From NCBI GenBank assembly GCA_936432065.2, contig OW386293.2:22146234-22210233 (forward strand): a stretch of DNA of 64,000 nucleotides, written 5' to 3'. The notes below the pieces were generated by a model, which was not told the DNA's origin, did no database searches, and saw only the letters and a program-made list of their open reading frames with translations. This DNA is from Rutpela maculata (Eukaryota > Arthropoda > Insecta > Coleoptera > Cerambycidae). Positions 33,691-44,463 of this stretch are shown here, one piece after another. Every line of letters starts with the position of its first letter. Position 1 is the stretch's first letter. The position numbers were made by a program, and so were the translations under genes.

Positions 33691-35212
33691 TGCAGGAGGG
33701 GGTGAGGCAGTTGGAGCGGTCATGTAACTTGTAAAATTGAAATTTCACATAGGATTTTTAATGAAATTTTTTCATTTGATACATGTTTTAAGATGGCCTA
33801 AAAAATCCAAAAATATCCTTGATAGCATTTTTCGTGGTTCTGGCGTCCAACTCCAACTTCTGGAACATGGCAATTTAAAAAAAAATCGAGATATTGCTTA
33901 AATGTGGTTTTTGTGAAGCTAAGACATAATACAACATAATTTTTTGTGTCACAGAACGGGTTAGTATGCAAAAATGGATTTTACTAGGTAGTCCAAAGAA
34001 AACTGTTGTTTGCTGGGGATGTAATATCTGAACCAATGGTCTGAAAAAGGTTTTTTTTTACTCTAAAAATGTTTGTATGTCTGTTTACTAAAAATTTTAA
34101 CACTTGACAGCAGTTCTTTATGTTTTATTTGCTTAATTTGAGCAAATTGCAGTCATGATTTTAGTTATTTCCAAAAAATTTGTTTTAAAACACGTGGTGA
34201 ATATAAAACCACTAAACTTACATTGAAAAATGCTGTGAAGTGTAATAATATACGATACAAACATTTTTAGAGTAAAAATACCTTTTTTAGACCATTAATA
34301 GTACTAATATTCATAGGAATATATATTTTGACAAAAACTGATTTATTGTAACTATTACCGTTAAATTGAGTATTAAGTTTTCATTTTAACACCCTTGCTC
34401 ATTTTATGAAAATTTTCACTAGTAATCTGCTTGAAAAATTTCTGGTAATTAATTAAAGCACGTGGGGGATTGGCAGGAAAATTTCACTCCTAAATCAAAT
34501 GAAAAAATAAATAATAATAATATAACAATGACAGTTACATTAGGTTAGGTTATGTTAGTTAGTAAGCTGTGTACTACCTAGAACGGTTGGGTTGATACTT
34601 TGAATATTGAGGTAAGGAAGGAAGACAGTTCAAATAAGAAGCGACGGAATGCATGTAGAATTTTGATTAATGGTTGATCAATATGGCAGATAACCTTGGG
34701 ATCGGTAACGTTTTTTGTAGTATTGGAATATCTTTTTATTCATAGAGAACTTTTTATAAAGGATAGATAACTTTCGAACAAAAATAAATTCCCATGTGGT
34801 GCACTTTCTACTAGGCAGGCAAATATATTTACTATTAGACATTACAGAGATAAAAACAAAATTTTAACTTTGAAATATTATACGCGTAAAGTAAAATCTT
34901 CCAATACGGTTCTCCCCGTTTACTTATAGAGGTCCTAGGCATCTGCTTAGAAACAACACGATCTTTGATGTTGAATTTCATTCACAATAAGAATATGGTG
35001 GTATGTCATTGAAAAGAGCCTGGATTTGTTGGACTGTTCATTAAGCGTTTTAAAAATAGAATTAAACAAAGATTTTAATATATTCCGTATTGTTTTCCAT
35101 TGTAATTAAATGTTAATATTGTTATTAGAACTGTTAGGTCTTTTACTCTGTATATGCACATAAAATTGTTTTTATTTGTTATAATTGTATCAATACTTGT
35201 ACATTATTTTAG
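33691..35212 (+). other. Intron D-E, distal part
   Basis: AT-rich. It contains the foldback at 34033-34299 and a ggttaggttatgtt run near 34544. The last 40 bp give a branch/pyrimidine tract and AG at 35211-35212. No gene is seen. Confidence 0.4.
34033..34299. repeat. Small foldback element
   Basis: 'aatggtctgaaaaagg' plus 'actctaaaaatgtttgtat' near 34035-34078 pair with their complements near 34253-34298 (267 bp overall). No coding and no certain target duplication. Confidence 0.7.
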
Positions 35213-35424
35213 GGAAGGTTTAAGGGATCGTGGTAAAGATAAGGACTCGTTTGAATGTCCAGATTGCAACTTTAAAACTACAGATCGAGCAAGCGCAGAC
35301 AGACATATGAGACTGCATCAAAGACGGAACCAAAAAATACATCAGTGTACATCCTGCCCATATAGAATTGCCAGTAAGTGGTTATTCAACAGGCATATGA
35401 AAAAGCATATAGCAGAACAGGATG
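35213..35424 (+). CDS. ZAD zinc-finger gene, exon E (two C2H2 fingers)
   Basis: The acceptor is ttattttag|G and the donor CAGGATG|gtaagt. It enters in phase 2 (fits exon D) and exits in phase 1. It encodes a basic lead-in and two consecutive C2H2 zinc fingers: FECPDCNFKTTDRASADRH (Cys-X2-Cys-X12-His-X3-His) and HQCTSCPYRIASKWLFNRH with HMKKH. The linker between the fingers, QRRNQKI, is not the canonical TGEKP. Such fingers bind DNA; two alone give short site recognition, which ZAD dimerisation would extend. This is the best-supported exon of the gene. Confidence 0.85.
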
Positions 35425-36394
35425 GTAAGTGCGAATTGAAATACATTCATTTAATATACGTGATGAATGTGTGGAATAACCAATCTGTCAATATATACAG
35501 TAATAGATTTATGTAGCAAAATTGAGAAACGATTCTTTACTGGGGAAACCGGCAAGCCGGTGAGTTCACTAAAGGCACTTTCTATTTTGTCAAGTTGGTG
35601 GGGTCGACAGTGGTTGGGGTTAGCCATCATCTTTGTGAAAAGTATATCAAATATATCAAGAGCCAATAGAAGATATGGCAGATTTATACAATAAAATCTA
35701 TGCTTGCACTGGTGCAATTAATAGACATACATTATTAAGGATATCGCTTTGACATGTGTATTCAAGCAGACGGAAGTAATTTCGAGCATCTGTTTTAAAT
35801 ATTGTTGTCAAGATGTACTGTTCAAAAATAAAATTACCTCGTTTGTTGTTTTTCCATTTAAATTTCTCAATTTAAAGTAATTTCCGGTAAAATTGGAAGT
35901 GCTATTAAAAAAAAAATCCCACCAGTAAATAATTCTCTTATAATAGGCAAAAAAATTAAGAGCCTGCATCCGAATATCAAGATTAAAAAAGCTACAGCAA
36001 TTAAAAAAAATAAATAACACTGAAAAATTTGACAGTAAAATTAAAATAACTCCAAAACTACTGCAGATCTGACTTTATGAAATAAGAACAATTTTCTTTA
36101 AAATTTCTTAATCGAATGGCATATGTTTCAGACCTTCCTTGATCGAAAACTATTTTTAAACTGTAGCGCCATCTCTGGTGATAATGTTATAATAGTAAAT
36201 TGTACTTCATGGAGAAGGCATTAACCATAGAAATCCATTACCGTTTACAGAATAAAAATGTGTTTCTTAGTTTCCGAAATATCGGCTGTGGGAATGTTAA
36301 CTGAAACACACTGTATAGTATGGTATGACTTAATATGATGAATAAAGAACTTACTTACTTACTACTTACTTCAAGTTTGCACCCATATATTTTG
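35425..36394 (+). other. Intron E-F, proximal part
   Basis: AT-rich. It holds AATAAA followed by an (ACTT)n run at about 36340-36371, resembling the 3' tail of an old retroelement on the plus strand, but no coding part is readable. Open stretches at 35451-35717 look spurious. Confidence 0.35.
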
Positions 36395-37550
36395 ATAGAT
36401 AGGTAGATAGATATATAGAGTAGTTTGTTCCGTTTTTAACAGCCCTCAGTGGATATAGAACATGTCATTAAGTTTAAAAAACAAAGAAACTTATTGTCTA
36501 TAAGGAGTAGATATAAAAACATATAAAGTGTAGAAAATTCAAGAAAAACAAAAACATATAAAATATCCACTCTTAGTGTTGACCATATACGTAAACATGA
36601 TATAACAACTACACTAGACTGTTTTATAGACATTAGATAATTTTGCTGCTAAAATATTCGTTCATAAGTATTATAAAAAGGTTTGTCCACCTTTCCTAAC
36701 ACAATCCATCCCGGCAAACTTCTTTTTTGTAAGGGTATTTTATTCCAAATTTTAATTAGGTCAAAATTGATTATTTTTATTTGCTTACATCATGATCAGA
36801 GAATATTATTTAGGTTATGTACATTTTTTTTAATTAAGCTGAATTCAGTTTTATCAGGTAAAAGGTTCTCTTTTGTTTTTGTGTTATAATTAAGTGCCCT
36901 TTGGTTACCTATAAATAAACCCTGGTTCTGGACTATAAATTTTATTGCCTCATACATATATAAGGCAGTTGTGAGTAAGCATTTTCCTTTGAAAATCAGT
37001 CGGCAACTTTCTATTTTTTCCATCTTAAATATAGTTCTTACGAATCTCTTTTGTAAAATCAGCACTCTCCCTGCGCCAACTGAATTTCCCTAAAATAAGG
37101 TACGATGGATATATGCAGTTTAGAGCTGCCGTGACACCTACTCTGTCATTCAATATTTTTAAGGCATAGCATACTTTGATATAACTAGTATGAGAGTCTC
37201 AATGTGTGCTTTCCAGTCAAGTTTTTGGTCTATTTTGATTTCCAGAAATGAAACTGTATTTACAGTTTCTATTGGCGAACCATTTATATTAAGTTCCATT
37301 TTACGGTTGCCTGTAACACCCAAATTTAAGATTTGAGTCTTATCTGCATTCATTCATAAATTGTTGCCTGAAAACCAAGTTTGGAGCATTCCATAGTATT
37401 CGTAATTTCCATACTGGCGGCTTCCCTGCTGTTTTCACTGAGAATCACGCATATAAAATGATATGTTGAACAGTCTGTTATTTCGTTAATATATAAGATA
37501 TACAACAGAGGACCAAGGATTGAACCTTGTGGCACACCTTTCTTAATATA
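36395..37550 (-). mobile_element. LINE fragment (minus), RT 3' half, split at 37550
   Basis: The 3' tail is a (GATA)n-like run at 36393-36416. Reading the minus strand: KKGVPQGSILGPLLYILYIN, ADKTQILNLG, SFLEIKIDQKLDWKAHI, LQKRFVRTIFKMEKIESC, LLTTALYMYEAIKF and a degenerate NYNTKTKENL. It has several frameshifts. The upstream part continues at 42743 beyond the mariner-like insertion. The YADD motif is not readable. Confidence 0.8.
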
Positions 37551-38111
37551 CAGTGTGTCTCAGGATAGATGTAACAAGAGGTGTAATGGACCAAAAATTT
37601 TGGAATGGTATTTGGGGATTGAGTCCTGCTTGTTGTAAAACTAAAGTATACCAAAAATGACTTGATTTGGTGTTCTACAGGGTGTTTTATAAGCAAAGTT
37701 GTAGAAATCACCACTAATAAAGTACCTTTATTTTTCAAAATATGAAAAAATTCCACAAAGAAAAGTTATTTAAAATGCAATTTTATACCACTATACCAAA
37801 TTTCAGGAATATAAAATTATTTTTTTGAAATTTCCCATTTTTTGCGAATTAAGAGTTGAATTCATATTTAAAGTTGTGTAGGAGCAAATGTTAATCATCT
37901 CAAAAAGTAGGCTATTGGTAAAAAAAAAATTGAATATACGAGATGTAAGAAGGTATAATGTTAATCGAACTAATTGTAAAACAAGAAACAATTGCTAACA
38001 GAAGATTAATGAGGTTTAAAAATTATAACAAGTAATAAATGTCAAAAACATAACAGATTCACAAACAAATTAATTATTAACCAATACAAAACAATGTTTA
38101 CAATTTTTTTA

Positions 38112-38464
38112 TTATTCGACATAGCTACCACCCACATCCACATACATTTCGATCCTTCGCCTGAAGTCCTTAAAACTGTTTCGAATATGATCTAACGGTA
38201 TGGAATTTACGGCATTTGTAATTCTCTGCTTTAATACTGCTACATCGTTAGGAAGTGGTTCAGCGTAAACCAACTGCTTGAGGCGACCCCATAAAAAGAA
38301 ATCCAATATTGATAGGTCTGGGGATCTCGCCGGCCACTTGATTGGTCCATTCCTGGCAATCCAATTTTCTCCAAAATTTAAATTCAACCACCGATTAACC
38401 ATTTCTGTGGAGTGGCCAGGGCAACCATCATGTTGAAAATGAATGAAAGGCATATCTCTTAAAA
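38112..38464 (-). pseudogene. Mariner-like transposase, C-terminal part
   Basis: From the insertion point the minus strand reads ILRDMPFIHFQHDGCPGHS (second catalytic Asp in HDG), WIARNGPIKWPARSPDLS, then ILDFFLWGRLKQ (third Asp). I count 41 residues between the two Asp, a DD41D signature rather than the DD34D of classical mariner. The C-terminus runs to a stop at 38112. It joins in frame with the part upstream of 41522 if the insertion is removed. Confidence 0.85.
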
Positions 38465-38466
38465 TA

Positions 38467-41400
38467 CCCAAGCAGCAATTTTAGTAGTTTCTACGTAATA
38501 GTTGCCATTAGGGGAACTTTAAAGGTTTCCGCAACTAAGGACTGTTACGTAATGGGAACCATCCTTCTACCAAGTATTCACCAAAATGGGGAATAATAAT
38601 TACGTAGCAAATTACTATTCCGGTACTTCTACCATTACCGTGTTGAAGACTAGGTTATTACGTAAACGGGACGTAACCAAGTAGTAGAAATGACTAACTT
38701 TTAGAACAGCTCAGCTGACCGAAATGAGAGCGCAAACTATATATTTGGCTCTCTGTTATTCGAATAGCAAATTAATGACTTACTGAGTTTAAGCACATGA
38801 TATATCCAAGGTCCAAGTTAAGGTGATTATATACAACATGCATAAACATATATTATAAATCATGATGTTTTGCATTTACCCTGGGTGTGGATATTAAAAC
38901 CACCACTTGTTTTCTGTAAAATGTTATCATGATGCTTCGATAAAAAAGACGCCCCCTCGAGAAAATGGTTTTTTCGAAAAAAAAATTTTTTGCAAAAATT
39001 ATGTGTACAAGCAAAACTGCAAAATTTTTTATGGAAAACGTTTTTTTTTAAATTTTATATATTATAAAGTAATCTATTTAGAAAACATATTTGTAAATGA
39101 CTATAATAAAAAGAAATTTTTTATTGAATTATATTTTTATCCGTGTCAATATGGCGTCTTCATTCAACAACAGAAAAATGACGATTTTAATTGCAGTAAC
39201 TTAGTGGTTGAAAAAACCAAAATTATTTCCCTACAAGATACATTTACTATAAAGTAGCAGATGCCACCAACGTTATAGTTGTTGTTACTTTAAAAGTGGT
39301 GACGGCAACGGCAACAATTTCACTGTGTAGTTACATTTACCTAGATGTAGCAAATGGGACCAATGACGCTATAAGATCTTAGTAAGTGTTGCTACCAACT
39401 TATTTTCATGTTGGTAGAATTGGCAGAATCGATATAGGTAATTTTTTTTTTTTTTAATTGGCAACGCGGTAATAACTGTAAGTGTCACTGTCACTGTGCG
39501 ATGGGAATATGTGGATTATTAAAAATAACAATTATTATACTTTTTAAGTACTTTTTATTACCTATCTGATATTATTTGGAAAGAGCACATATCGAACAAT
39601 ATTTGATGGATGCCCCTGATGGTGAGCATCTTATGTCAGAGGTAGGTGTTTTTTATGATCTTTTTAGGTTGCATTGATATTGGGAGTTTGCGGTGCCTGC
39701 CGTTGCGGTGAACTGACCTTCTTAAGCGTCGAAGATATGAGATAAAGAATAATATCTATATATATCCATACCAGATACCAAGACGAATAAATCAAGAAGT
39801 TTCACAGTTTTAAATGAAGGATTTTCGGTGAACCCACTTGATTCGATTAGGAAATATGTCTTTAAGACCGCAAAATGTCTCACAAAAGATTTTTCGTAAA
39901 TTTTCAAAAGGGAAAGTGCACTGTCTAATGCGTTGGATTAAATAAGCTCTCAAAAATTCCAAGAATTGTAGCTCATTATTTGCAATTGCCTGATGCAGAT
40001 TTGTATACTGGCCATAGCATGCGCCGTTCCTCATCAACTCTTGGCCAATGCTGGGGGTGACATTACCACCCTTAAACGTCACGGTGTGTGGAAATCATCC
40101 ACCGTGGCGGAGGGTTATTTGGAAGATTCAGTCTCAACAAGATTGTTATTGCTAAAAAAATTCAGGGAGAGCAGCACGAGTCAGGCAATACAGACGTCGT
40201 TACTAGTATAGAGAAAAATTGTGTACAGAAGAGCAGTTTTCTTTGTGAAAAATCGAATATGATGTTAACATAAATATAAATAAGTGTTAGTGCATGGATT
40301 CTTTGTTTTGTTAATTTTCCATATAATGGAGACAATAAATTCCTTGGACTTTATTTTATATTAAAATTACTCTTTAGTGATTAAATCACTTTACCTCACT
40401 TTAGCTTACTACTTTATCTCACTAGTGACTTATGGGTCACTTTATACCTTCAAAGTCTTATGAATAAAGATCACTTTATATGAAAGTGTTGGATAAATAT
40501 ATTTATTAACGTAAGGTGAGTAATAATGGAAAAAATACATAACAGTTTTCATATTTATTTAGTGATCAGTTTACATTTAATTTCATTCAATTCAATTTAT
40601 TGTACATAAATAATGTCTTATGCCGTTATACCGACATTGTCCGTTCCCCATCGACACAATATTTATTAAATTTGGAGTTTTTAATCGGCAAATTCATTTA
40701 ATATGCTCAGTGGATCACTAACTGAACTATGGGTCAATCTGTGTGTTAAAGACAAGTTGTAATTTTCGAGCAGTACACAGTATCATAAATCACTACTGTT
40801 ATAGTTTTCGATTACTCTTCTTGTGTTGATGGGAGAACTTTTGCACTTGTTGCCAAAGATGATGGTTTTGCTGTGGCGAAATAATCTTTCATGTTTGCAT
40901 CATATTCTGAAGAATCACTATTTCTCTACTACTGTTTAACTGTTTCTTCAGTTTTCTATAAAACGTGGATGAGTGCTGATAAACTTTATTTCACTTTCAC
41001 TGAGCATTTCAGATGCCGCCATTTTATTCAATGCCAATAATTATATAAATTGTCTTAAAAGTTAATATTACTCTATAGTAGATTTTCAAGGTATATGTAA
41101 CTTTTAAGTCATTTTCAATTAGTGGGGAGTAGTAAAGATAACTTCAAAGCCCCTATGTTCGTAGAAATAACCTCATTTTTACTCGAGATGTCACTAATAA
41201 GTTAGACTACTTTCAAGGGGTCCTTTGGTAAAGCTGTGCAGTCGGCATTACTACCAATTTTCACTTTGCAGTTGAGGATGCTTCAAAGTAATGCAGAGTA
41301 GTATCCGCGACGTTGCAGATTCTCCAGCAGTTACTTGAAAGTGTTATAACTATACAGTGCCTAAATTCAGTAGAATCTACTTAATTGTCACTACAAATGC

Positions 41401-41519
41401 ATACCACAAAGTGAATATTACCCTGAAGTCGCAAAATTAGTAACAGTTATGTTATTCCTACTATATTAAAGTTCCGATGCCTCAGATGCCAGTTCCCATC
41501 ACTTTGAATGCTGCTTGGG
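38467..41519. mobile_element. CCCAAG-TIR element (3.05 kb) carrying a recombinase relic
   Basis: Ends CCCAAGCAGCA...TGCTGCTTGGG are flanked by TA (38465-38466 and 41520-41521). Its removal restores the transposase frame of the host element. The left subterminal zone (38480-38690) repeats ACGTAA-type words. Same terminal CCCAAG and 2-bp duplication as 9844-11576. The interior holds a decayed tyrosine recombinase on the plus strand and about 1.2 kb of AT-rich sequence (40300-41500) with no coding. The frame at 38907-39257 is low-complexity. Confidence 0.85.
39594..40190 (+). pseudogene. Tyrosine recombinase relic (Crypton-like)
   Basis: Across three frames the plus strand spells the conserved boxes in order: QYLMDAPDGEHLMSE (39597-39640), VALILGVCGACRCGELTFLS (39668-39730, with the catalytic Arg of box I), MSLRPQNVSQKIF, YTGHSMRRSSSTL (about 39996-40032, the His-x-x-Arg box), ANAGGDITTLKRHGVWKS (second His) and VAEGYLEDS (the Tyr nucleophile). 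From memory this set matches insect Crypton-type/YR proteins. Stops and frameshifts make it inactive. A GT...AG stretch of only 26 bp splits SE from VALIL; it is too short for a normal intron and may be an insertion. Confidence 0.7.
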
Positions 41520-41521
41520 TA

Positions 41522-42208
41522 TTTAAATGTTCTTCAGAAAATCTTTCAAAAAGCTGTAAATAAGTGTGCTGGTTTAACCTTCCCTCAATGAAATAAGGTC
41601 CAATAACTCCAACGTGATAAGAAACGGCACACCACACATTCACTTATTTATAATATTGTCTTCTACAATGAATTCTAAAATTTGGATTTTCAGAAGCCCA
41701 AAACCGACAATTCTGAGATGAAACAACACCATTGGTTGTGAATGTGGATTCATCTGAGAAAATTATGAAATGATGGAAAAATCTCTCTTCCATGATTTTT
41801 TCTTCAATGGTGAAACAAAAATCCAACCTACGGCCGTCATCACCCCCTCAAGCGTATGTTTATAATTTGCTTTATATGCCCTAATTTTTTTTGCCTTATA
41901 AATTCTTTGGAGTTCTGACTTGCTAATATTAATAAGAGCTGATCTCTCTCTCTTAGTGGCATCTTAGGATTTTCTATAACAGAGGCATGAGCTATAATGG
42001 CCGCAACATTGTCTTCATCATATGCTTTTATTTTTCTTTTCATGTTAAGAACACTACCAGTAGCCAGAAACTTTTTAATTATTCTCATAGCCTGAGTACG
42101 TGACAAAGCAGTGTTTGGAAATTTCAAATTAAATTGGCTTACCACTTCTCTTAGTGAGTTTTCACCGCCAATTCCGTAGCATTGCACAATATAAATTTGT
42201 TCACGCAT
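41522..42208 (-). pseudogene. Mariner-like transposase, N-terminal part
   Basis: It starts MREQIYIVQCYGIGGENSL, a helix-turn-helix DNA-binding domain (EVVSQFNLKFP, LSRTQAMRIIKKF). It continues after frameshifts with EEKIMEERFFHHFIIFSDES (first catalytic Asp), FTTNGVVSSQNCRFWASENP, then CAVSYHVGVIGPYFIEG and YLQLFERFSEEHLN, where the CCCAAG element interrupts. Same strand and frame as 38112-38464. Broken by at least two frameshifts, the clearest near 41840. Confidence 0.85.
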
Positions 42209-42742
42209 TGAGTACCATTTGCACTTAATTTTTTATGCTTGGTTCGTTAATTTGAAACAGAAATTAAGGATAACATTGACTACGTTTGACAGATATGTCA
42301 ATAATAAATGATAAATGTGTATCCACTGCTTTTCTCATAGCCTACTTTTAGCTTCTACATAACTTTAAATATTAATTCACAAAAAATAATTTCTATGCAG
42401 TTTTAATTGAATGGTTCAAAATAAAATACTAATTTATTGAAAAAATGGGAAGTTTCAAAAAAATAATTTTATATTCCTGAAATTTGGTATAGAGGTATAA
42501 AATTGCATTCTAAATAACTTTTCTTAGTGGAATTTTTTCATATTTTGAAAAATAAAGGTACTTTATTAGTGGTGATTTTTACAACTTTGCTTATAAAACA
42601 CCCTGTAGAACACCAAATCAAGTCATTTTTGGTATACTTTAGTTTTACAACAAGCAGGACTCAATCCCCAAATACCATTCCAAAATTCCAAAATGTTTGG
42701 TCCATTACACTTCTTGTTACATCTATCCTGGGACACTCTGTA

Positions 42743-42880
42743 TATAGTTCTGGATTTAAATTACCTTTATCTCTTTCCACAACAGACTGCCTTCTATCAG
42801 ACAAATACGATTTATGAAATTTTTTGCCACTCCTCTGTTGCCATACTTTTCCAGCTTTCGACCATTTCTGACCAATAGTT
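42743..42880 (-). mobile_element. LINE fragment continued (upstream part)
   Basis: The minus strand reads KNFINRICLIEGSLLWKEI-like in shifting frames, with a YLSDRRQSVV block that normally precedes KKGVPQGS in LINE RTs. It is the continuation of 36395-37550, separated by the mariner-like insertion. The 5' limit near 42880 is approximate. Confidence 0.6.
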
Positions 42881-43024
42881 AACGAAATATTTTGAAAAAA
42901 CTATTTTTTAAAAATCTTTCATGGGCTGTAGCTCGTGAACTATTAGTTGTACAAAATAATATTTCTGAAAGGAATTTTACAGAAATGAGTGCTCTTTAAG
43001 ATTTTCTTTAGGTATTTTAATGTA

Positions 43025-43860
43025 CGATCAATAGTTTAATAATAATAATAATAATATTTATTAATTTCAGAAACTGTATAAAGCAGTTAAGAAATATTGT
43101 CGGTAGAAATACAAAGAAAAATATCACAAATAACATTGTAAACACATATACACACAAAAAACATGTGAACAGTGAGCAATTGAAAATATTATAGCTGTTT
43201 ATGTCCAACAAAAGTGATTTTAGAGCCTTTTTAAAATTAAAAAATGTTGTCATAGATTTAATATGCTCAGGCAAACAGTTAAAAAATTTACAACCCATGA
43301 AAAAAAGACTTTTTTGGTATAAAGCGGTCCTGTGTTCTTTTGGTAAAAGGAAGATCTTTTTTCCTAGTGCTATATGGATGATTAGTTCTAATCTCGTTAA
43401 ATTTGATTCTGTTTTTGTAAACAAAACATGACAACTCATAAATGTAAATAGAGTTCAAGGTAAGAATGTTTAAGATTTTAAAGGCTTCCCTGCAGGAAGT
43501 ATTATATCCAAGATTGGCTATTGCAGTAAAAAAACTCTATTTGCCTCGGATGAGGAACCCCAATGCACTATACCGTACTTTATGCAAGAATGAAAAGAAG
43601 CAAAATACAACTGTCTTACTAGTGATGGGCTATATTGTTTAGATGTTATCGCCAATGCTTAACAGATCTTCGACAGTTTTCCACACATATGAATGTGATT
43701 AGACCATTTAAGGCTACAGTCAATTTTCAAACCAAGCATTTTCGATTCATTTGCATACTTCAAGCTTGTAGTAGGAGATAAAAGGATATTAGTGTTGAAG
43801 ACAATATTAGACTGCAATGTTCTAAAGAGAATACAGGTTGTTTTACTTTAGTTAATACAC
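43025..43860 (-). mobile_element. LINE 3' fragment (minus)
   Basis: The 3' tail is (TAA)n at 43038-43056. The open part 43017-43439 ends with HRTALYQKSLFFMGCKFFNC and LPEHIKSM, the usual ORF2 C-terminus. Upstream to 43860, fragments such as SKMLGLKIDC, KYGIVHWGSSSEANRVF and SPTTSLKYANES are readable in changing frames. 5'-truncated and dead. Confidence 0.75.
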
Positions 43861-44407
43861 AGTTTACGAAATAATCCACAAAAACTACATTTGGAAAACT
43901 TTGATGCGCTGTAACTCGTAAAAGTTTAGTTCTATGAAAATAATCCTGTTGAGGATTTCATAGAAAATTTAGTGCTTTATCATATAATCAATGGTTCGTG
44001 AGATATTTCTCTTCGACTTTTCGCAGATGGCACGCCGCGAACTCCGCCAACTTGACAAAATACGTAGAATGAAACCCTGAGCACTTTAAGAAAGAAAAAC
44101 TGACTTACGCTATTATGTATTAAAATCGCAGTTTTTTTTACCCATTGATTGAACTATTTTTATTGAAAATTCATAAAATTCAACTGTCAGGCGCTTACTT
44201 TCAACGAAGATTGATATCAGTTTTATTATCAGATCATTACTAATTGTCAAGCATACTTATTAGCTACCTACTCTGCTGTTGTCAACCAAAGTAAGCGAGT
44301 AAATATGTATTTTCTGCAAAAAATTGACCAAAACTAGATAATTTTCTTATTGGTTGTGAAAAAAAATATATTTACTTCAAAGTTTTAAATATTTTCATCT
44401 TTTACAG
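43861..44407 (+). other. Intron E-F, distal part
   Basis: AT-rich. A stretch near 43900-43990 resembles 42900-43010 ('gctgtarctcgt', 'atttcatagaaa') and may flank the LINE fragment as an old duplication. It ends in a tract 'cttttacag'. No gene. Confidence 0.3.
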
Positions 44408-44463
44408 AAATTCCAGTTCTATTACCCGATGCACTTATTTCGATAGGACCTTATCAACCATAA
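44408..44463 (+). CDS. ZAD zinc-finger gene, putative terminal exon F
   Basis: AG at 44406-44407 after 'attttcatctttta' gives an exon entering in phase 1, the phase left by exon E. It encodes EIPVLLPDALISIGPYQP (first codon split) and stops at TAA 44461-44463. An AATAAA at about 44572 could serve as polyadenylation signal. The short hydrophobic tail has no known motif. Supported only by phase, splice-site quality and position before a convergent gene; could be chance. Confidence 0.4.

Larger units (their letters stand above)
37551..42740 (-). mobile_element. Mariner-like (DD41D) transposon with about 450-bp TIRs, itself interrupted
   Basis: The left end CAGTGTGTCTCAGGATAG and the right end (complement CAGAGTGTCCCAGGATAG) are flanked by TA (37549-37550 and 42741-42742). 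The inverted match extends far inward with small gaps, to about 38000 and 42300 (for example 'ggtattTggggattgagtcc' near 37610 and its complement near 42665). Without the inner insertion (38467-41519) it is about 2.1 kb. It is inserted in a LINE whose reading frame continues on both sides. Confidence 0.9.

Noticed and set aside
38907..39257. 116-codon open frame in the CCCAAG element
   Set aside because: Phe/Lys/Asn/Tyr-rich AT sequence with no motif; not accepted as transposase.
39810..40082. 90-codon minus-strand frame
   Set aside because: It is the reverse of the recombinase relic, whose conserved boxes read on the plus strand.
41524..42720. Plus-strand open frames such as 42527-42817
   Set aside because: They lie in the mariner-like TIR and mirror frames at 37478-37756; no protein family.
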